64,000 nt of DNA, from NCBI RefSeq assembly GCF_025813715.1, contig NZ_CP107532.1, forward strand, positions 1,674,001 to 1,738,000, in the 5' to 3' direction. Source of the DNA: Methylobacterium sp. FF17. Its GTDB lineage: Bacteria > Pseudomonadota > Alphaproteobacteria > Rhizobiales > Beijerinckiaceae. This document shows positions 1 to 9,834 of this stretch, in pieces. Position numbers and translations under genes: made by a program. Each line of letters opens with the position of its first letter. Within the stretch, counting starts at the first letter, position 1. The notes under the pieces are model-generated. The model was not told the DNA's origin. It worked only from the letters and a program-made list of their open reading frames with translations, and did not search any database.

Positions 1-1355
1 GGGCGGCCGGCGGCGGCAAGGCCCAGGTCGTGCCGATGGAGCAGATCAACCTGCACTTCACCGGCGACTTCCACGCCATCACCTCGGCGCACTCGCTCGC
101 GGCGGCGCTGATCGACAATCACGTCTACTGGGCCAACGAGCTCAACATCGACGTGCGCCGCATCCACTGGCGCCGGGTGGTCGACATGAACGACCGGGCG
201 CTGCGCGCCATCACCCAGTCGCTGGGCGGCGTCGCCAACGGCTTCCCGCGCGAGGACGGCTTCGACATCACCGTGGCCTCCGAGGTTATGGCGGTGTTCT
301 GCCTCGCGCGTGACCTCGACGACCTCGAGGCGCGGCTGGGCCGCATCGTCATCGCCGAGACCCGCGACCGCAAGCCGGTGACGCTCAAGGACGTCAAGGC
401 CACGGGCGCCATGACGGTGCTCCTGAAGGACGCGCTGCAGCCCAACCTGGTGCAGACCCTGGAGGGCAACCCCGCCCTCATCCATGGCGGCCCCTTCGCC
501 AACATCGCGCATGGCTGCAACTCGGTGATCGCCACCCGCGCGGGCCTCAAGCTCGGCGACTTCGTGGTCACCGAAGCGGGCTTCGGCGCCGATCTCGGCG
601 CGGAGAAGTTCATCGACATCAAGTGCCGGCAGGCCGGGCTGAAGCCCTCCGCGGTGGTCATCGTCGCCACCGTGCGCGCCCTCAAGATGCATGGCGGCGT
701 CTCGAAGAAGGAACTCGGCAGCGAGAACCTCGACGCCCTCGAGAAGGGCTTCGCGAATCTGGCCCGCCACGTCGCCAACGTGCGCAGCTTCGGCCTGCCG
801 GTGGTGGTCGGCGTCAACCACTTCTACGCGGACACCGATGCCGAGCACGCCCGGCTGAAGGAACTCTGCCGGGACAAGCTCCAGGTCGAAGCGATCACCT
901 GCAAGCACTGGGCGGACGGCGGCGCGGGCGCCGAGGACCTCGCGCATGCGGTGGTCAAGCTCGCGAACGGCGAGCAGAAGCCCCTCAGCTTCGCCTACGA
1001 GACCGAGACCAAGCTCACGGACAAGATCCTCGCCATCGCGACCAAGCTCTACGGCGCCGGCGACATCCAGGTGGAATCGAAGGCCGCCACCAAGCTCGCC
1101 CAGTTCGAGAAGGACGGCTACGGCCACCTGCCCGTCTGCATGGCCAAGACGCAGTACTCGTTCTCCACCGACCCGAACCTGATGGGCGCGCCCTCGGGCC
1201 ACCTCATCGCGGTGCGCGACGTGCGCCTGTCGGCGGGCGCGGGCTTCGTCGTGGTGATCTGCGGTGAGATCATGACCATGCCGGGTCTGCCCAAGGTCCC
1301 GGCCTCGGAGGGCATCCACCTCGACGCCAACGGGCAGATCGAGGGGCTGTTCTAG
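1..1355 (+). CDS. ftfL: Formate--tetrahydrofolate ligase, 5'-truncated by window edge
   Basis: ATP-dependent ligation of formate to tetrahydrofolate, giving 10-formyl-THF; in methylotrophs this feeds C1 units from formate into the serine cycle. The reading frame is already open at base 3 and begins with the family motif [20 protein letters not shown], which lies inside the enzyme. About 450 residues are present and the family is usually near 557, so roughly 107 N-terminal residues, including the main ATP-binding loop, lie outside the window. Conserved stretches such as [14 protein letters not shown] and the C-terminal [12 protein letters not shown] are intact. The nearest in-frame GTG at base 30 is internal and is not the true start. 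Confidence 0.97.
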   Translation, partial: AAGGGKAQVVPMEQINLHFTGDFHAITSAHSLAAALIDNHVYWANELNIDVRRIHWRRVVDMNDRALRAITQSLGGVANGFPREDGFDITVASEVMAVFCLARDLDDLEARLGRIVIAETRDRKPVTLKDVKATGAMTVLLKDALQPNLVQTLEGNPALIHGGPFANIAHGCNSVIATRAGLKLGDFVVTEAGFGADLGAEKFIDIKCRQAGLKPSAVVIVATVRALKMHGGVSKKELGSENLDALEKGFANLARHVANVRSFGLPVVVGVNHFYADTDAEHARLKELCRDKLQVEAITCKHWADGGAGAEDLAHAVVKLANGEQKPLSFAYETETKLTDKILAIATKLYGAGDIQVESKAATKLAQFEKDGYGHLPVCMAKTQYSFSTDPNLMGAPSGHLIAVRDVRLSAGAGFVVVICGEIMTMPGLPKVPASEGIHLDANGQIEGLF

Positions 1356-1388
1356 CCTGCGCCAAGCGTCGATACAGCCGGCGCGTTT

Positions 1389-1412
1389 CCCTCTCCCCTC
1401 TGGGGGATAGGG
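1389..1412. repeat. GC-rich hairpin 3' of ftfL
   Basis: CCCTCTCCCC and GGGGGATAGGG flank a short TCT loop about 35 bases after the ftfL stop. It resembles the pyrimidine/purine palindromes common in alphaproteobacterial intergenic DNA. It could act as a terminator, although no T-run follows. Confidence 0.4.
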
Positions 1413-1496
1413 TCGATCCCGCGCATCCCAGCGTGATCCGGCACGCGAGCCGTGCTAGCCCGGGCCCATGATCGTCCCGCGTCCCGAGCCCCGACC

Positions 1497-2174
1497 GTGA
1501 TCCCCTGGGTCGTCCTCGACACAGCCCCGATTCCGGGCGGGTCCGAATCCCTGCGTCTCCTTCAGCGCGGCACCGAGTTCTCGATCCAGCTCGGGCACAA
1601 CGAGCTGATGAACAGCCGGCTCAGCGGTTCGGAGGAGGCGCTGGCGACGCTGAGCGCCGCCCGCGTCGGGGCGCGGCGGAACGCGTGCTGGCTGATCGGC
1701 GGCTACGGCATGGGCTTCACCCTGCGGGCGGCCCTCGATGCGCTCGCGGACGATGCCCGCATCGTGCTGGCCGAACTCGTGCCGGCGGTGCTGGATTGGG
1801 GGCGCGGCCCCCTCGCGGGAATCGCGTCGGATGCGCTCCTCGATCCCCGGGTCGCGGCACGGGTGGCCGATGTCGCGGAGGTGATCCGCGCCGGGCGCAG
1901 CACCTACGATGCCATTCTGCTCGACGTGGACAACGGCCCCGACGGGCTCACGCGCAGCGCCAACGACCGGCTCTACGACCCGGCGGGCCTCGCGGCGGCC
2001 CGCGCGGCCCTGCGCCCCGGCGGGGTGCTCGCGGTGTGGTCGGCCCATCCCGACGCGGCCTTCACCCAGCGCCTGTCGCGCAGCGGCTTCCGGGTGGAGG
2101 AAGTGGGCGTCAGGGCCGGCCGGTCTCGGGGGGCGCGCCACACCATCTGGCTCGCCGCGCGGCCGGATCGGTGA
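1497..2174 (+). CDS. Spermidine synthase-like SAM-dependent methyltransferase
   Basis: Predicted class I SAM-binding protein of the spermidine synthase-like (SpeE-fold) family, about 225 residues. Visible landmarks are GTEFSIQLGHNELMNSR near the N-terminus, the glycine-rich SAM loop WLIGGYGMGFTLRAAL, an acidic strand end VLAELVPAVLDW, and DAILLDVDNGPDG followed by ALRPGGVLAVWS. The frame extends upstream to another GTG at 1452. I prefer GTG 1497 because homology-like sequence (IPWVVLDTAPIPGG) begins there. The substrate is unknown; many members of this family in proteobacteria are not true polyamine synthases. The gene stands alone downstream of ftfL and converges on a small minus-strand gene. 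Confidence 0.8.
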   Translation: MIPWVVLDTAPIPGGSESLRLLQRGTEFSIQLGHNELMNSRLSGSEEALATLSAARVGARRNACWLIGGYGMGFTLRAALDALADDARIVLAELVPAVLDWGRGPLAGIASDALLDPRVAARVADVAEVIRAGRSTYDAILLDVDNGPDGLTRSANDRLYDPAGLAAARAALRPGGVLAVWSAHPDAAFTQRLSRSGFRVEEVGVRAGRSRGARHTIWLAARPDR

Positions 2175-2178
2175 GCCG

Positions 2179-2412
2179 TCAGGCGCCGGCGCCGCTGCGC
2201 TCGCGCCGACGGCTGAGGCGGGTGGCGCCGTAGATTTCGGCGAGCTGGCGCCGGGCAGCCTTGACCGGCGGTTCGTTCCGCTCCGCGCAGGCCGCCGCGA
2301 TGATGCGCAGGGCGTCCTCCACCGAGCGCTCGAGGCGCACCGCGTCGGCGGGACTCAGGGCCCGTGCGCACGCGTCCGCCGCGCGATCCTGAAACGTGCC
2401 GGTCCTGTCCAT
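2179..2412 (-). CDS. Small conserved-looking hypothetical protein
   Basis: A 77-residue soluble, charged and helical protein starting MDRTGTFQDRAADACARAL. It has an alanine/arginine-rich helix (EDALRIIAAACAERNE) and a basic tail. I recognise no domain. An in-frame extension upstream is Arg/Pro-rich and looks non-coding, so the ATG at 2412 is chosen. Its stop lies 4 bases from the stop of the convergent methyltransferase gene. It is probably real from its ordered composition, but its function is unknown. Confidence 0.5.
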   Translation of the reverse strand: MDRTGTFQDRAADACARALSPADAVRLERSVEDALRIIAAACAERNEPPVKAARRQLAEIYGATRLSRRRERSGAGA

Positions 2413-2527
2413 GCCTCGATCCCTCGTGCGCTCGGATCGTCCTCTGACGGGACGGTTCCAGGCCGGCAGCATCGGGACGGGTCGGGGCGGCAACAAGGCA
2501 GCTTGGCCGTGCGGGCTCCGACCATCG

Positions 2528-2572
2528 CGGACCTTGGCAGAGCGGACCTTGGCAGGGCGGACCTTGGCAGGA
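2528..2572. repeat. 15-bp tandem repeat, three copies
   Basis: The unit CGGACCTTGGCAGRG occurs three times head to tail (2528-2542, 2543-2557, 2558-2572) with changes only in the last two bases. It lies between two minus-strand genes. Confidence 0.8.
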
Positions 2573-2604
2573 ACGGGCGGACGCCGCGGTCGCGTCCGCC
2601 AGGC

Positions 2605-2913
2605 TCAGTCGCGCCCCTGGCCCTCGTTGAACTTGTCCCGGCACGTGTACCCGACGAAGCAGGTCGGGTCGTCGCGGGTGCGTTCCCAGGCCGGCTGCGT
2701 CGTCTCCGGCAACGGGCAGAAGCCGCCGTCGCGGACGAAGCGCGCGTAGGTCGTCGGCCCGGTGCTCATCACGATGGCGCCGGCCTGCGTCACCAGGGCC
2801 GAGGCTTCGGCGCAGGTCAGGGACGGGGTCGCGGGACGCGCCTGCGCGGAGACGGGAAGCAGGGCGGCGCAGACGAGGAAGGTGGGCAGGCTCCACCGGG
2901 AAGCGTCCGTCAT
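2605..2913 (-). CDS. Small secreted protein of unknown function
   Basis: 102 residues. After MTDASRW there is a hydrophobic signal segment (LPTFLVCAALLPVSAQA) with a plausible cleavage at AQA|RP. The mature part has four cysteines (TCAEAS, GFCPLP, TCFVGYTC), suggesting a small disulfide-stabilised periplasmic protein. The ATG at 2913 is chosen because it places the signal peptide at the N-terminus; the upstream in-frame extension is not signal-like. No known domain recognised. Small secreted proteins with CxxA and GGFCPLP-type motifs recur in Methylobacterium, but no function is assigned. Confidence 0.65.
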   Translation of the reverse strand: MTDASRWSLPTFLVCAALLPVSAQARPATPSLTCAEASALVTQAGAIVMSTGPTTYARFVRDGGFCPLPETTQPAWERTRDDPTCFVGYTCRDKFNEGQGRD

Positions 2914-3018
2914 CTTGCGAGATCTCCACAAGCATCCGGTGCAGGGCACCCGCACCCACGCCCGTCGCGGACGTTCGCGGTCACCATAGCGCCGAGCTCA
3001 GGTCCGGCAAAGCCGGCC

Positions 3019-3588
3019 TCACGCCGCCGTCAGCGCCAGGGTGAAGTCGACGGCCTCGGTGACGCCCTCCTGCCACAGGGAGACCGGGGTGGGGCGGGGG
3101 AGATGGACCGCGCCGTCCGCTTCGCCGCCGACGATGCGCAGGTCCGCCCCGACCTTGACCGCCAGTTCGCGCATCGGCCGGTTCCAGGGCAGGCAGCGCA
3201 CGTGCAGGTCGCGCACGCCGCGATTGCGCGCGGCGGCGGCTATGCGGCGGAACAGGGCCTGGCCGAGCCCCTTGCGGCGATACGCCTTCTCCACGGCGAA
3301 GGCCGCTTCGGCCTGCACGCCGAGACGGAAGCCGGTCAGCGGCGCGCTCGCGGGGCGCAACTCGCCGAGCCCCCGCAGGACGCCGTCCACGAAACCACCG
3401 AACATCAGGCCCTCCGCGCGCATCGCGCCGTGGGCATAGGTCAGGGCGGCGGCATCGCTCAGGGCGCCCATGAAGCGGTTGGCCCGCGTCTCCGGGTCGA
3501 GGCGCAGGAAATAGGCCTCCACCGCCGGACCATCGTTGGGCCACAGGCGACGGATGACGGGATGCAGGGTCGGATGCGTGTCGGGCAT
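3019..3588 (-). CDS. GNAT family N-acetyltransferase
   Basis: 189 residues with a Gcn5-related acetyltransferase fold. The region EAAFAVEKAYRRKGLGQALF contains the acetyl-CoA pyrophosphate-binding motif (R-x-x-G-x-G, here RRKGLG), followed by the helix RRIAAAARNRGV and the later strand DLHVRCLPWN. The start MPDTHPTLHPVIRRLWPND is preferred over an upstream extension of low-complexity sequence. The N-terminal PETRANRFMG motif occurs in GNAT proteins related to the acetyltransferase part of protein acetylases. The acceptor substrate cannot be predicted. Confidence 0.85.
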   Translation of the reverse strand: MPDTHPTLHPVIRRLWPNDGPAVEAYFLRLDPETRANRFMGALSDAAALTYAHGAMRAEGLMFGGFVDGVLRGLGELRPASAPLTGFRLGVQAEAAFAVEKAYRRKGLGQALFRRIAAAARNRGVRDLHVRCLPWNRPMRELAVKVGADLRIVGGEADGAVHLPRPTPVSLWQEGVTEAVDFTLALTAA

Positions 3589-3831
3589 CGGGTGCCGGTC
3601 TCCGGAAAAAGGGGCGCGCAGGGCGCGCCGGGTCCGGGCGTAGCCTCCCTCAAGGCCCGCATGATGTGGCATCCCTCGAACGCTTGTGCAATGCAGCATG
3701 CCGATTCTCGCCGCTCCGCCTGTGCCGGTGTGCGGGTCGTCCGGGGTTGATCCGGGGCGGCGCCCGCGTCAGACCGGGAAGGCCGGCGCGCCCCATCCGG
3801 CTCGTTTCCGCCCACCACAGGTCGCCCCGCC

Positions 3832-5082
3832 GTGAACGCCCCCTCCCCTCAGGGTTCCGCATCCCAGGGTGCCGCACCGTCGAGCCATGCGGTGGCCGGG
3901 GCGGTGTCCCCCGGTCCGGTCTTCGAGCGCTACGAGGCCCTCGTCGGGTCCGGCGCCATCGAGCGCGATCCGGCGCAGGTTCTCCTCGTGCGCGCCCTCG
4001 ACCGGCTGGTGCAGGAGCTCGGCCGGCGCAAGCGTGCCCGCAAGGGCAGCGCGCTCGGCTGGCTGTTCGGTCGCCGGGACGACGCGGCGACACCGCCGAA
4101 GGGGCTCTACATCTGGGGGTCGGTGGGGCGTGGCAAGACCATGCTGATGGACCTGTTCCACGAGGCCGCCCCCGAGCCGAAGCGACGGGTGCACTTCCAC
4201 GGCTTCCTCGCCGACGCGCACGAGCGCATCCATGCCCACCGCCAGGCCCTCAAGGCCGGCACCGCCAAGGGGGACGATCCCATCCCGGTGGTGGCGGACG
4301 CGCTGGCCGACGAGGCGACCCTGCTCTGCTTCGACGAATTCACCGTCACCGACATCGCCGACGCGATGATTCTCGGGCGCCTGTTCGCGGCGTTGTTCAA
4401 GCGCGGCGTCATCGTGGTGGCGACCTCGAACGTCGAGCCCGCCCGGCTCTACGAGGGCGGGTTGAACCGCGCCCTGTTCCTGCCCTTCGTCGCCGAGCTC
4501 CAGGAGCGCGTCGAGGTGCTGCGCCTCGATTCGCGGACGGATTTCCGCCTGGAGAAGCTCGGCGGCGCCTCGGTCTACCACGTGCCGGCGGATCCGGACG
4601 CGGACGCGGCGCTCGCCCGCGCCTTCAAGGCACTGACCGGAAAGGCGAAGGGCCGGCCGGCCGTCCTCCGGGTGAAGGGCCGCGACGTCGCCGTGCCGGA
4701 GGAGACCGGCGGCGTGGCCCACTTCAGCTTCGCGGATCTCTGCGCCCAGCCGCTCGGCGCCTCCGACTACATGGCGGTGGCCCGCGCCTTCCACACCGTG
4801 ATCGTCGCCGACATTCCGGTGATGGGGCCCGACAACCGCAACGAGGCCAAGCGCTTCATCACCCTGGTGGACACCCTCTACGACGCCCACGTGAAGCTCA
4901 TCGCCTCGGCGGCGGCCGAGCCGCAGGGCCTCTACACCGCCACCGAGGGGCGCGAGGCCTTCGAGTTCGACCGCACGGTCTCGCGCCTGATCGAGATGCG
5001 CTCGTCGGAATACCTCGCCCTGCCGCACGGTGCCGGGGATTCCGAAGCAAGCGGATCGAGCAGCGGCCTCGTCGAGACGTAG
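3832..5082 (+). CDS. zapE: Cell division ATPase ZapE (AFG1 family)
   Basis: 416-residue AFG1/ZapE-type AAA ATPase. Walker A is GSVGRGKT (residues 96-103) and Walker B is LLCFDEF (164-170), followed by the family signature TVTDIADAMILGRLF and VVATSNVEPARLYEGGLNR. The C-terminal part has MGPDNRNEAKRFITLVDTLYD, also typical. In Escherichia coli ZapE interacts with FtsZ during division; in mitochondria AFG1 assists respiratory complex turnover. The first 25 residues are a Ser/Ala/Pro-rich extension. In many alphaproteobacteria zapE sits near mdh and the sdh/suc genes, but not here. There is no obvious operon partner. Confidence 0.93.
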   Translation: MNAPSPQGSASQGAAPSSHAVAGAVSPGPVFERYEALVGSGAIERDPAQVLLVRALDRLVQELGRRKRARKGSALGWLFGRRDDAATPPKGLYIWGSVGRGKTMLMDLFHEAAPEPKRRVHFHGFLADAHERIHAHRQALKAGTAKGDDPIPVVADALADEATLLCFDEFTVTDIADAMILGRLFAALFKRGVIVVATSNVEPARLYEGGLNRALFLPFVAELQERVEVLRLDSRTDFRLEKLGGASVYHVPADPDADAALARAFKALTGKAKGRPAVLRVKGRDVAVPEETGGVAHFSFADLCAQPLGASDYMAVARAFHTVIVADIPVMGPDNRNEAKRFITLVDTLYDAHVKLIASAAAEPQGLYTATEGREAFEFDRTVSRLIEMRSSEYLALPHGAGDSEASGSSSGLVET

Positions 5083-5522
5083 AACCTCCGGTAGCCGCGC
5101 CTGCTGCCGGGAATCGCGAAGATCTTCTCTCCCCCGGGAAGAGCCGGGAATAGCAACGCGCGAGCGAGCCCTTCGGATCGGCGGTTTTCATCCACCTCGT
5201 GCGCAACGGCACATCGAGGCCGGATCGGCGAAACCGTGACGGATGACGGCACCGGTGTCCGGTTGCGCTGCAGCGGCGCCAGCGTTATAAGTGTATTCAT
5301 TCCGAGGTACGGGGCGTGGGGGCTTCGTGCGCTGCGACGGCACTCCTCTGCGAGATGCCGGATCCGCCGCCGTGCTTCAGGACATCCCAACGCGGCACGG
5401 CGATCCCCGTCGCGCGCGCCCGACGCCCGACATGTGACCCCGACGGCCCGATCGCCGGTTGATGGATTGGCGTGATGCCGATCCCGACCGGCCCGTGGCC
5501 TGATCCATGACAGGATACACCG
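5083..5522. other. Intergenic region before the molybdenum hydroxylase operon
   Basis: 440 bases without a convincing gene. Short frames on both strands are arginine-rich and unlike real proteins. A locally AT-richer stretch near 5284-5302 (TTATAAGTGTATTCATTCC) could belong to a promoter, but no clear -35/-10 pair is assigned. Confidence 0.5.
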
Positions 5523-6002
5523 ATGATCAAACTGACCGTGAACGGAGCTGAACGCAGCTTCGACGGCGACCCCGACATGCCGCTGCTCTGGTACCTGCGC
5601 GACGAGGTCGGACTCACCGGAACCAAGTTCGGATGCGGGCAGGCGCTGTGCGGCGCCTGTACCATCCATGTGGGCGGCTCGGCCGTGCGCGGCTGCGTCA
5701 CCCCCGTCTCGGCGGCCGAGGGGCAGGCCGTCGTCACCATCGAGGGCCTGTCCCCCGACGGCAACCATCCGGTCCAGGTGGCCTGGCGCGACCTCAACGT
5801 GTCGCAATGCGGCTACTGCCAGTGCGGGCAGATGATGCAGGCCGCTTCCCTCCTCACCGACACCCCGAAGCCCACCGACGCGCAGATCGACGAGGCGATG
5901 AGCGGGAACCTGTGCCGCTGCGGCACCTACCCGCGCATCCGCGCCGCGATCCACCAGGCCGCGGGTCAAGCACCTGCCGCGAATAAGGGAGAGCGCCTGT
6001 GA
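5523..6002 (+). CDS. iorA: (2Fe-2S)-binding small subunit of molybdenum hydroxylase (IorA-like)
   Basis: 159-residue xanthine-dehydrogenase-family iron-sulfur subunit, closest in layout to isoquinoline 1-oxidoreductase alpha or aldehyde dehydrogenase small subunits. It has a plant-ferredoxin-like N-terminal [2Fe-2S] site (C38, C43, C46 in [14 protein letters not shown], and C58) and the helical C-terminal [2Fe-2S] site (C96, C99, C131, C133 in [11 protein letters not shown] and [10 protein letters not shown]). It passes electrons from the molybdenum centre of the adjacent large subunit. Start ATG 5523. The gene overlaps the next one by 4 bases (GTGA), so translation is probably coupled. The exact substrate is unknown. 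Confidence 0.92.
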   Translation: MIKLTVNGAERSFDGDPDMPLLWYLRDEVGLTGTKFGCGQALCGACTIHVGGSAVRGCVTPVSAAEGQAVVTIEGLSPDGNHPVQVAWRDLNVSQCGYCQCGQMMQAASLLTDTPKPTDAQIDEAMSGNLCRCGTYPRIRAAIHQAAGQAPAANKGERL

Positions 6003-8365
6003 TCCACGAAGCTCAGACCATGGCGGACCGCGCCACCGCGCCGGCCGTCGCCGACGTCACCCCCACCGAGGCGACCGCCTCCAGCGCCCTCGCCAATGTC
6101 AGCCGCCGCGCCATGCTCGGCGGCATGGGCGCCCTGGTGCTGGCCCTGTCCTGGCGTGACCCGGCCCGGGCCGAGGACAAGAAGGACGAGCCGAAGAAGT
6201 ACGGCGCCGATGCCATGCCGCATGGCTGGCAGGACGACCCGAAGGTGTTCGTCGCGATTCAGCCCGACGGCACCGTGACGGTGACCTGCCACCGCTCCGA
6301 GATGGGCCAGGGTGTGCGCACCTCCGTCGCCCTGGTGGTCGCCGACGAGCTCGAGGCCGACTGGTCCAAGGTGAAGGTCGCCCAGGCCTGGGGAGACGAA
6401 GCCCGCTTCGGCAACCAGGACACCGACGGCTCGCGCTCGCTCCGCCACTTCTTCCCGCACCTGCGCCACGCGGGCGCCGCCGCCCGGGCCATGCTGGTCC
6501 AGGCCGCCGCCAAGCAGTGGGGCGTGCCGGTCGGCGAGGTGAAGGCCGAGAACCACGTGCTCACCCACGCCAAGTCGAAGCGGACCCTCGGCTACGGCGA
6601 GATCGCGGCGGCCGCCGCCGAATTGCCGGTGCCGGCCCGCGAGAGCGTGGTGCTCAAGAAGCAGGAGGCCTTCCGCTACATCGGCAAGGGCAAGATCGGC
6701 CTCATCGACAACCACGACTTCACCACCGGCCGCGCGATGTACGGCATCGACACCCGTCTCGACGGGATGCTGTACGCCCTGGTCGCCCGCCCGCCGGTCT
6801 ACGGCGGCAAGGTGGTGAGCTTCGACGATTCCGAGGCCAAGAAGGTCGCCGGCGTCGTGAAGATCTTCAAGATCGACACGCCCGAGATCCCTTCCGAGTT
6901 CCAGCCGGTCGGCGGCGTCGCCGTGGTGGCCAAGAACACCTGGGCGGCGATGAAGGCCCGCGACGCCCTGAAGATCACCTGGGACGACGGCCCGAACGCC
7001 GGCTACGATTCCGTCGCCTTCCGGGGCGAACTGGAGAAGGCGGCCCGCGCCCCCGGCAAGGTCGTGCGCGACCAGGGCGACGTCGCCGGTGCGATGGCCA
7101 AGGCCAAGAAGAGGGTCGAGGCCGAGTACTTCGTGCCCCATCTCGTCCAGGCCCCGCTCGAGCCGCCGGCCGCCACCGTGCGGATCAAGGACGGGTTCTG
7201 CGAAGCCTGGGCCTGCACGCAGGCTCCCCAGGCCACGCATGACCGGCTCGCCAAGAAGCTGAACCTGCCCGCCGACAAGGTGCGGGTGAACGTGACGCTG
7301 CTCGGCGGCGGCTTCGGCCGCAAGTCGAAGCCCGACTACGTGCTGGAGGCGGCCCTCTGCAGCCAGGCCGTGGACGGCGCCCCGGTCAAGCTGATCTGGA
7401 CCCGCGAGGACGACCTCCATCACGGCTACTACCACACCATCTCGGTGGAGCGGCTGGAGGCCGGGCTCGACGACAAGGGCATGCCGGTCGCCTGGCTGCA
7501 CCGCTCGGCGGCGCCCACCATCGGCTCGATCTTCGCGCCCGACCCCAAGCACGAGCTGCCCTTCGAGCTCGGCATGGGCCTGACCAACACGCCGCTCAAC
7601 ATCCCCAACATCCGCCTCGAGAACCCGGGCGCGGATGCCCATGTGCGCATCGGCTGGTTCCGCTCGGTCTCGAACATCCCGCACGCCTTCGCGATCCAGT
7701 CCTTCGTGGCGGAACTCGCGCATGCGGCGGGAAAGGACCCGAAGGACTACCTGCTCGCGCTCCTCGGCCCCGACCGGGTCATCGACCCGACCAGCATCAG
7801 CGACGTCTGGAACTACGGCGAGGATCCGGCCCGCTACCCGATCGACACGGGGCGCCTGCGCCGGACCATCGAGGCGGCGGCCAAGGGCATCGGCTGGGGC
7901 CGCAAGATGGAGAAGGGCACCGGCCTCGGCATCGCCGGCCACTACAGCTTCGTCACCCACACGGCGGTGGCGGCGGAGGTGGCGGTCGGCCCGAAGGGCG
8001 AGGTGCAGGTCAAGCGCGTCGACATCGCCGTCGATTGCGGGCCGCAGGTCAACCCGGAGCGGATCCGTTCGCAGATGGAGGGCGCGGTGGTCATGGGCAT
8101 GGGCCTCGCGCTCTCGGCCGAGATCACCTTCAAGGACGGGCGTGCGCAGCAGAACAACTTCGACGGCTACGAGATCACCCGCATCGACGCGGCGCCGAAG
8201 GAGATCCACGTCCACCTGCTGCCGAACCCGAACTTCGACGCTCCGCTGGGTGGCGTCGGTGAGCCCGGCGTGCCGCCCGTGGCCCCGGCGATCGCCAACG
8301 CGATCTTCGCCGCCACCGGTCGCCGCATCCGGCAATTGCCGATCCGCGATCAGCTGAGCGCCTGA
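5999..8365 (+). CDS. iorB: Molybdopterin-binding large subunit of aldehyde/isoquinoline-type oxidoreductase (IorB-like)
   Basis: 788-residue molybdenum-binding subunit of the xanthine dehydrogenase superfamily, starting with GTG inside the end of iorA. An N-terminal twin-arginine-like segment ([18 protein letters not shown], ending ...PARA) suggests folded export by Tat. Family landmarks are [39 protein letters not shown], and the catalytic glutamate in [10 protein letters not shown] (about E755). The predicted complex oxidises an aldehyde or N-heterocycle in the periplasm. There is no FAD subunit, so electrons would leave through a c-type cytochrome, but no cytochrome gene follows. No XdhC-type maturation gene is adjacent. 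Confidence 0.92.
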   Translation: MIHEAQTMADRATAPAVADVTPTEATASSALANVSRRAMLGGMGALVLALSWRDPARAEDKKDEPKKYGADAMPHGWQDDPKVFVAIQPDGTVTVTCHRSEMGQGVRTSVALVVADELEADWSKVKVAQAWGDEARFGNQDTDGSRSLRHFFPHLRHAGAAARAMLVQAAAKQWGVPVGEVKAENHVLTHAKSKRTLGYGEIAAAAAELPVPARESVVLKKQEAFRYIGKGKIGLIDNHDFTTGRAMYGIDTRLDGMLYALVARPPVYGGKVVSFDDSEAKKVAGVVKIFKIDTPEIPSEFQPVGGVAVVAKNTWAAMKARDALKITWDDGPNAGYDSVAFRGELEKAARAPGKVVRDQGDVAGAMAKAKKRVEAEYFVPHLVQAPLEPPAATVRIKDGFCEAWACTQAPQATHDRLAKKLNLPADKVRVNVTLLGGGFGRKSKPDYVLEAALCSQAVDGAPVKLIWTREDDLHHGYYHTISVERLEAGLDDKGMPVAWLHRSAAPTIGSIFAPDPKHELPFELGMGLTNTPLNIPNIRLENPGADAHVRIGWFRSVSNIPHAFAIQSFVAELAHAAGKDPKDYLLALLGPDRVIDPTSISDVWNYGEDPARYPIDTGRLRRTIEAAAKGIGWGRKMEKGTGLGIAGHYSFVTHTAVAAEVAVGPKGEVQVKRVDIAVDCGPQVNPERIRSQMEGAVVMGMGLALSAEITFKDGRAQQNNFDGYEITRIDAAPKEIHVHLLPNPNFDAPLGGVGEPGVPPVAPAIANAIFAATGRRIRQLPIRDQLSA

Positions 8366-8530
8366 TCCCGAATCGCATCGCGACGACGGCACGGCCCCGG
8401 GCCTCTAGCCCGGGTCCGTGTCCGTGCATCCTCGGCCCTGCCGGGTCGGGTGAGCGAATCGGATGCACGGACGGGTTTTCCGGAACCCGGGGGGAGCCAC
8501 GCCCCGATTCGCACGGTTGACCTTCGATCG

Positions 8531-8555
8531 GGGACGGCCCGGTTCGGGCCGTCCC
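8531..8555. terminator. Perfect 11-bp hairpin between iorB and next gene
   Basis: GGGACGGCCCG, loop GTT, then CGGGCCGTCCC: a perfect stem ending 28 bases before the ATG of the next gene. It may end the iorAB transcript or lie in the leader of the downstream gene. There is no T-run, so intrinsic termination is uncertain. Confidence 0.5.
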
Positions 8556-8583
8556 CTCCCGACACATTCAAGGACAGTGATCG

Positions 8584-8976
8584 ATGACGCGTTTCGTGTG
8601 GCCAGTCGCCGGGTTTCTCGCCGCCGGTCTCCTCGCCGCGAGCACGGCTTCCGCCCTCGCCTCCCCGTGCGGGGATCGAATCGCCAAGCTCGAAGGACCG
8701 GTGAAGGATCTGGCCAAGGAGGCGATCTCGGCCAACACCAGCGGCAAGGCCGCGGCCAGTGCCCGCGGCGGTCAGGGCATCACGGGAAGCGGCGGCGGCG
8801 CGTCGGCGGAGGCGGCGCCCCCCGAGAAATCGGCGGAGGCCGGACAGGGCGGCGACAAGGCGTTGCAGGCGAAGGTGGCCCTCGACGAGGCGCGTACGGC
8901 GGACCAGAAGGGTGACGCCAAGGCCTGCGGCGAAGCGGTCGACCGGGCACAGAAGCAGGTCGACAGCGCGCCCTGA
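8584..8976 (+). CDS. Secreted Ala/Gly/Lys-rich hypothetical protein
   Basis: 130 residues. It has a signal peptide (MTRFVWPVAGFLAAGLLAAS, cleavage likely after ALA in STASALA|SP), followed by one cysteine (PCGDRIAKLEG). Next comes a Gly/Ser/Ala-rich flexible middle (about residues 60-90) and a helical C-terminal region QAKVALDEARTADQKGDAKACGEAVDRAQKQVD that resembles a short helical-repeat or binding hairpin. It is probably periplasmic. An AAGGACAGTG sequence lies just upstream of the ATG. No family recognised. Confidence 0.65.
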   Translation: MTRFVWPVAGFLAAGLLAASTASALASPCGDRIAKLEGPVKDLAKEAISANTSGKAAASARGGQGITGSGGGASAEAAPPEKSAEAGQGGDKALQAKVALDEARTADQKGDAKACGEAVDRAQKQVDSAP

Positions 8977-9210
8977 GTCGCGCGGGACCCTGGCGGTCCG
9001 AGGGGCGGGGACGGAGATGTCCCCGCGTCCCGGCGTGGACCGGGCTTGAGGATCGTCCGGGCAGCGCTCCGTCCGGCCGTCGCGAGGGAGCACCCGCGAA
9101 CGCCCATCGGATCGCTGCACGAGGCGGCTTCGCGGAGCGGCGTTCCGTCTTCCGCGTGCGCCGCGCGGGCTTCTCGATCTCGTCCCCGGCCGGATCGACC
9201 GGAGCCGGTC

Positions 9211-9438
9211 TCAGGCCGTGGCGACCGCCGACAGGGCGTGATTGTTGCCGTTCAGGCCGGCACAGAGATCGTCGATCTCTGCAATATCCAGAGCCTCGCC
9301 GGACTCGCTGGCGATAGCGTCGATCAGGTGATCCTGATGCGGGCTAAAAGGATGTCCCTGCAGCCGGTAAAATTGGTAGTAGCGCAGTGCAGCCAATACA
9401 GCATCGCGCTCCCGGTCGGTGATGGTAATATTCTGCAT
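9211..9438 (-). CDS. Small hypothetical protein
   Basis: 75 residues beginning MQNITITDRERDAVLAALRYYQF, acidic and soluble, with an N-terminal helix and a C-terminal region EALDIAEIDDLCAGLN. The frame continues upstream to 9720, but that part is compositionally unlike coding sequence, and ATG 9438 gives a well-formed start. The DNA here is less GC-rich than its neighbours. It resembles small orphan proteins of Methylobacterium; no function can be stated. Confidence 0.55.
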   Translation of the reverse strand: MQNITITDRERDAVLAALRYYQFYRLQGHPFSPHQDHLIDAIASESGEALDIAEIDDLCAGLNGNNHALSAVATA

Positions 9439-9834
9439 GCCGGTGATATGTCCCGTAATTGGTTGCGGGAGGCTGGAAAACAACCACTCTGTGGCGCCGT
9501 GAGCTTGTGCTTTGTAAGCGCGTTCGGACGGATTCGTCCACAACCGGAAACGCTTCGTTAGCCCTTCCAGTGCAAGCGGAACGCCATCGCGCCGCCCCAA
9601 GTCGTTGGCCGGACGCCTTTTCCGGATCGGGGCCGGTCCGAGGTTTTTTTTAATCGCCTGCGGGCATGAAATCGGATTGACAACGTTTGATAGTCGGCAA
9701 CCGGGCGGGCCCCAGTCCACCCGCCCGGGGCCGTTTGCATCAAATTGTTCTTAACCTCCCCGTGGCATCCTGAGTCCCTCAGTCGGTCGCCCTGCCCTGG
9801 CAGCACGCGATCCGGCGCGGCCGGGGTCCGCTTC

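Noticed and set aside
5966..8392. 808-codon open frame antisense to the molybdenum hydroxylase
   Set aside because: Mirror of third-position GC bias; His/Arg/Asp/Gly-rich product with no motif, fully opposite iorB.
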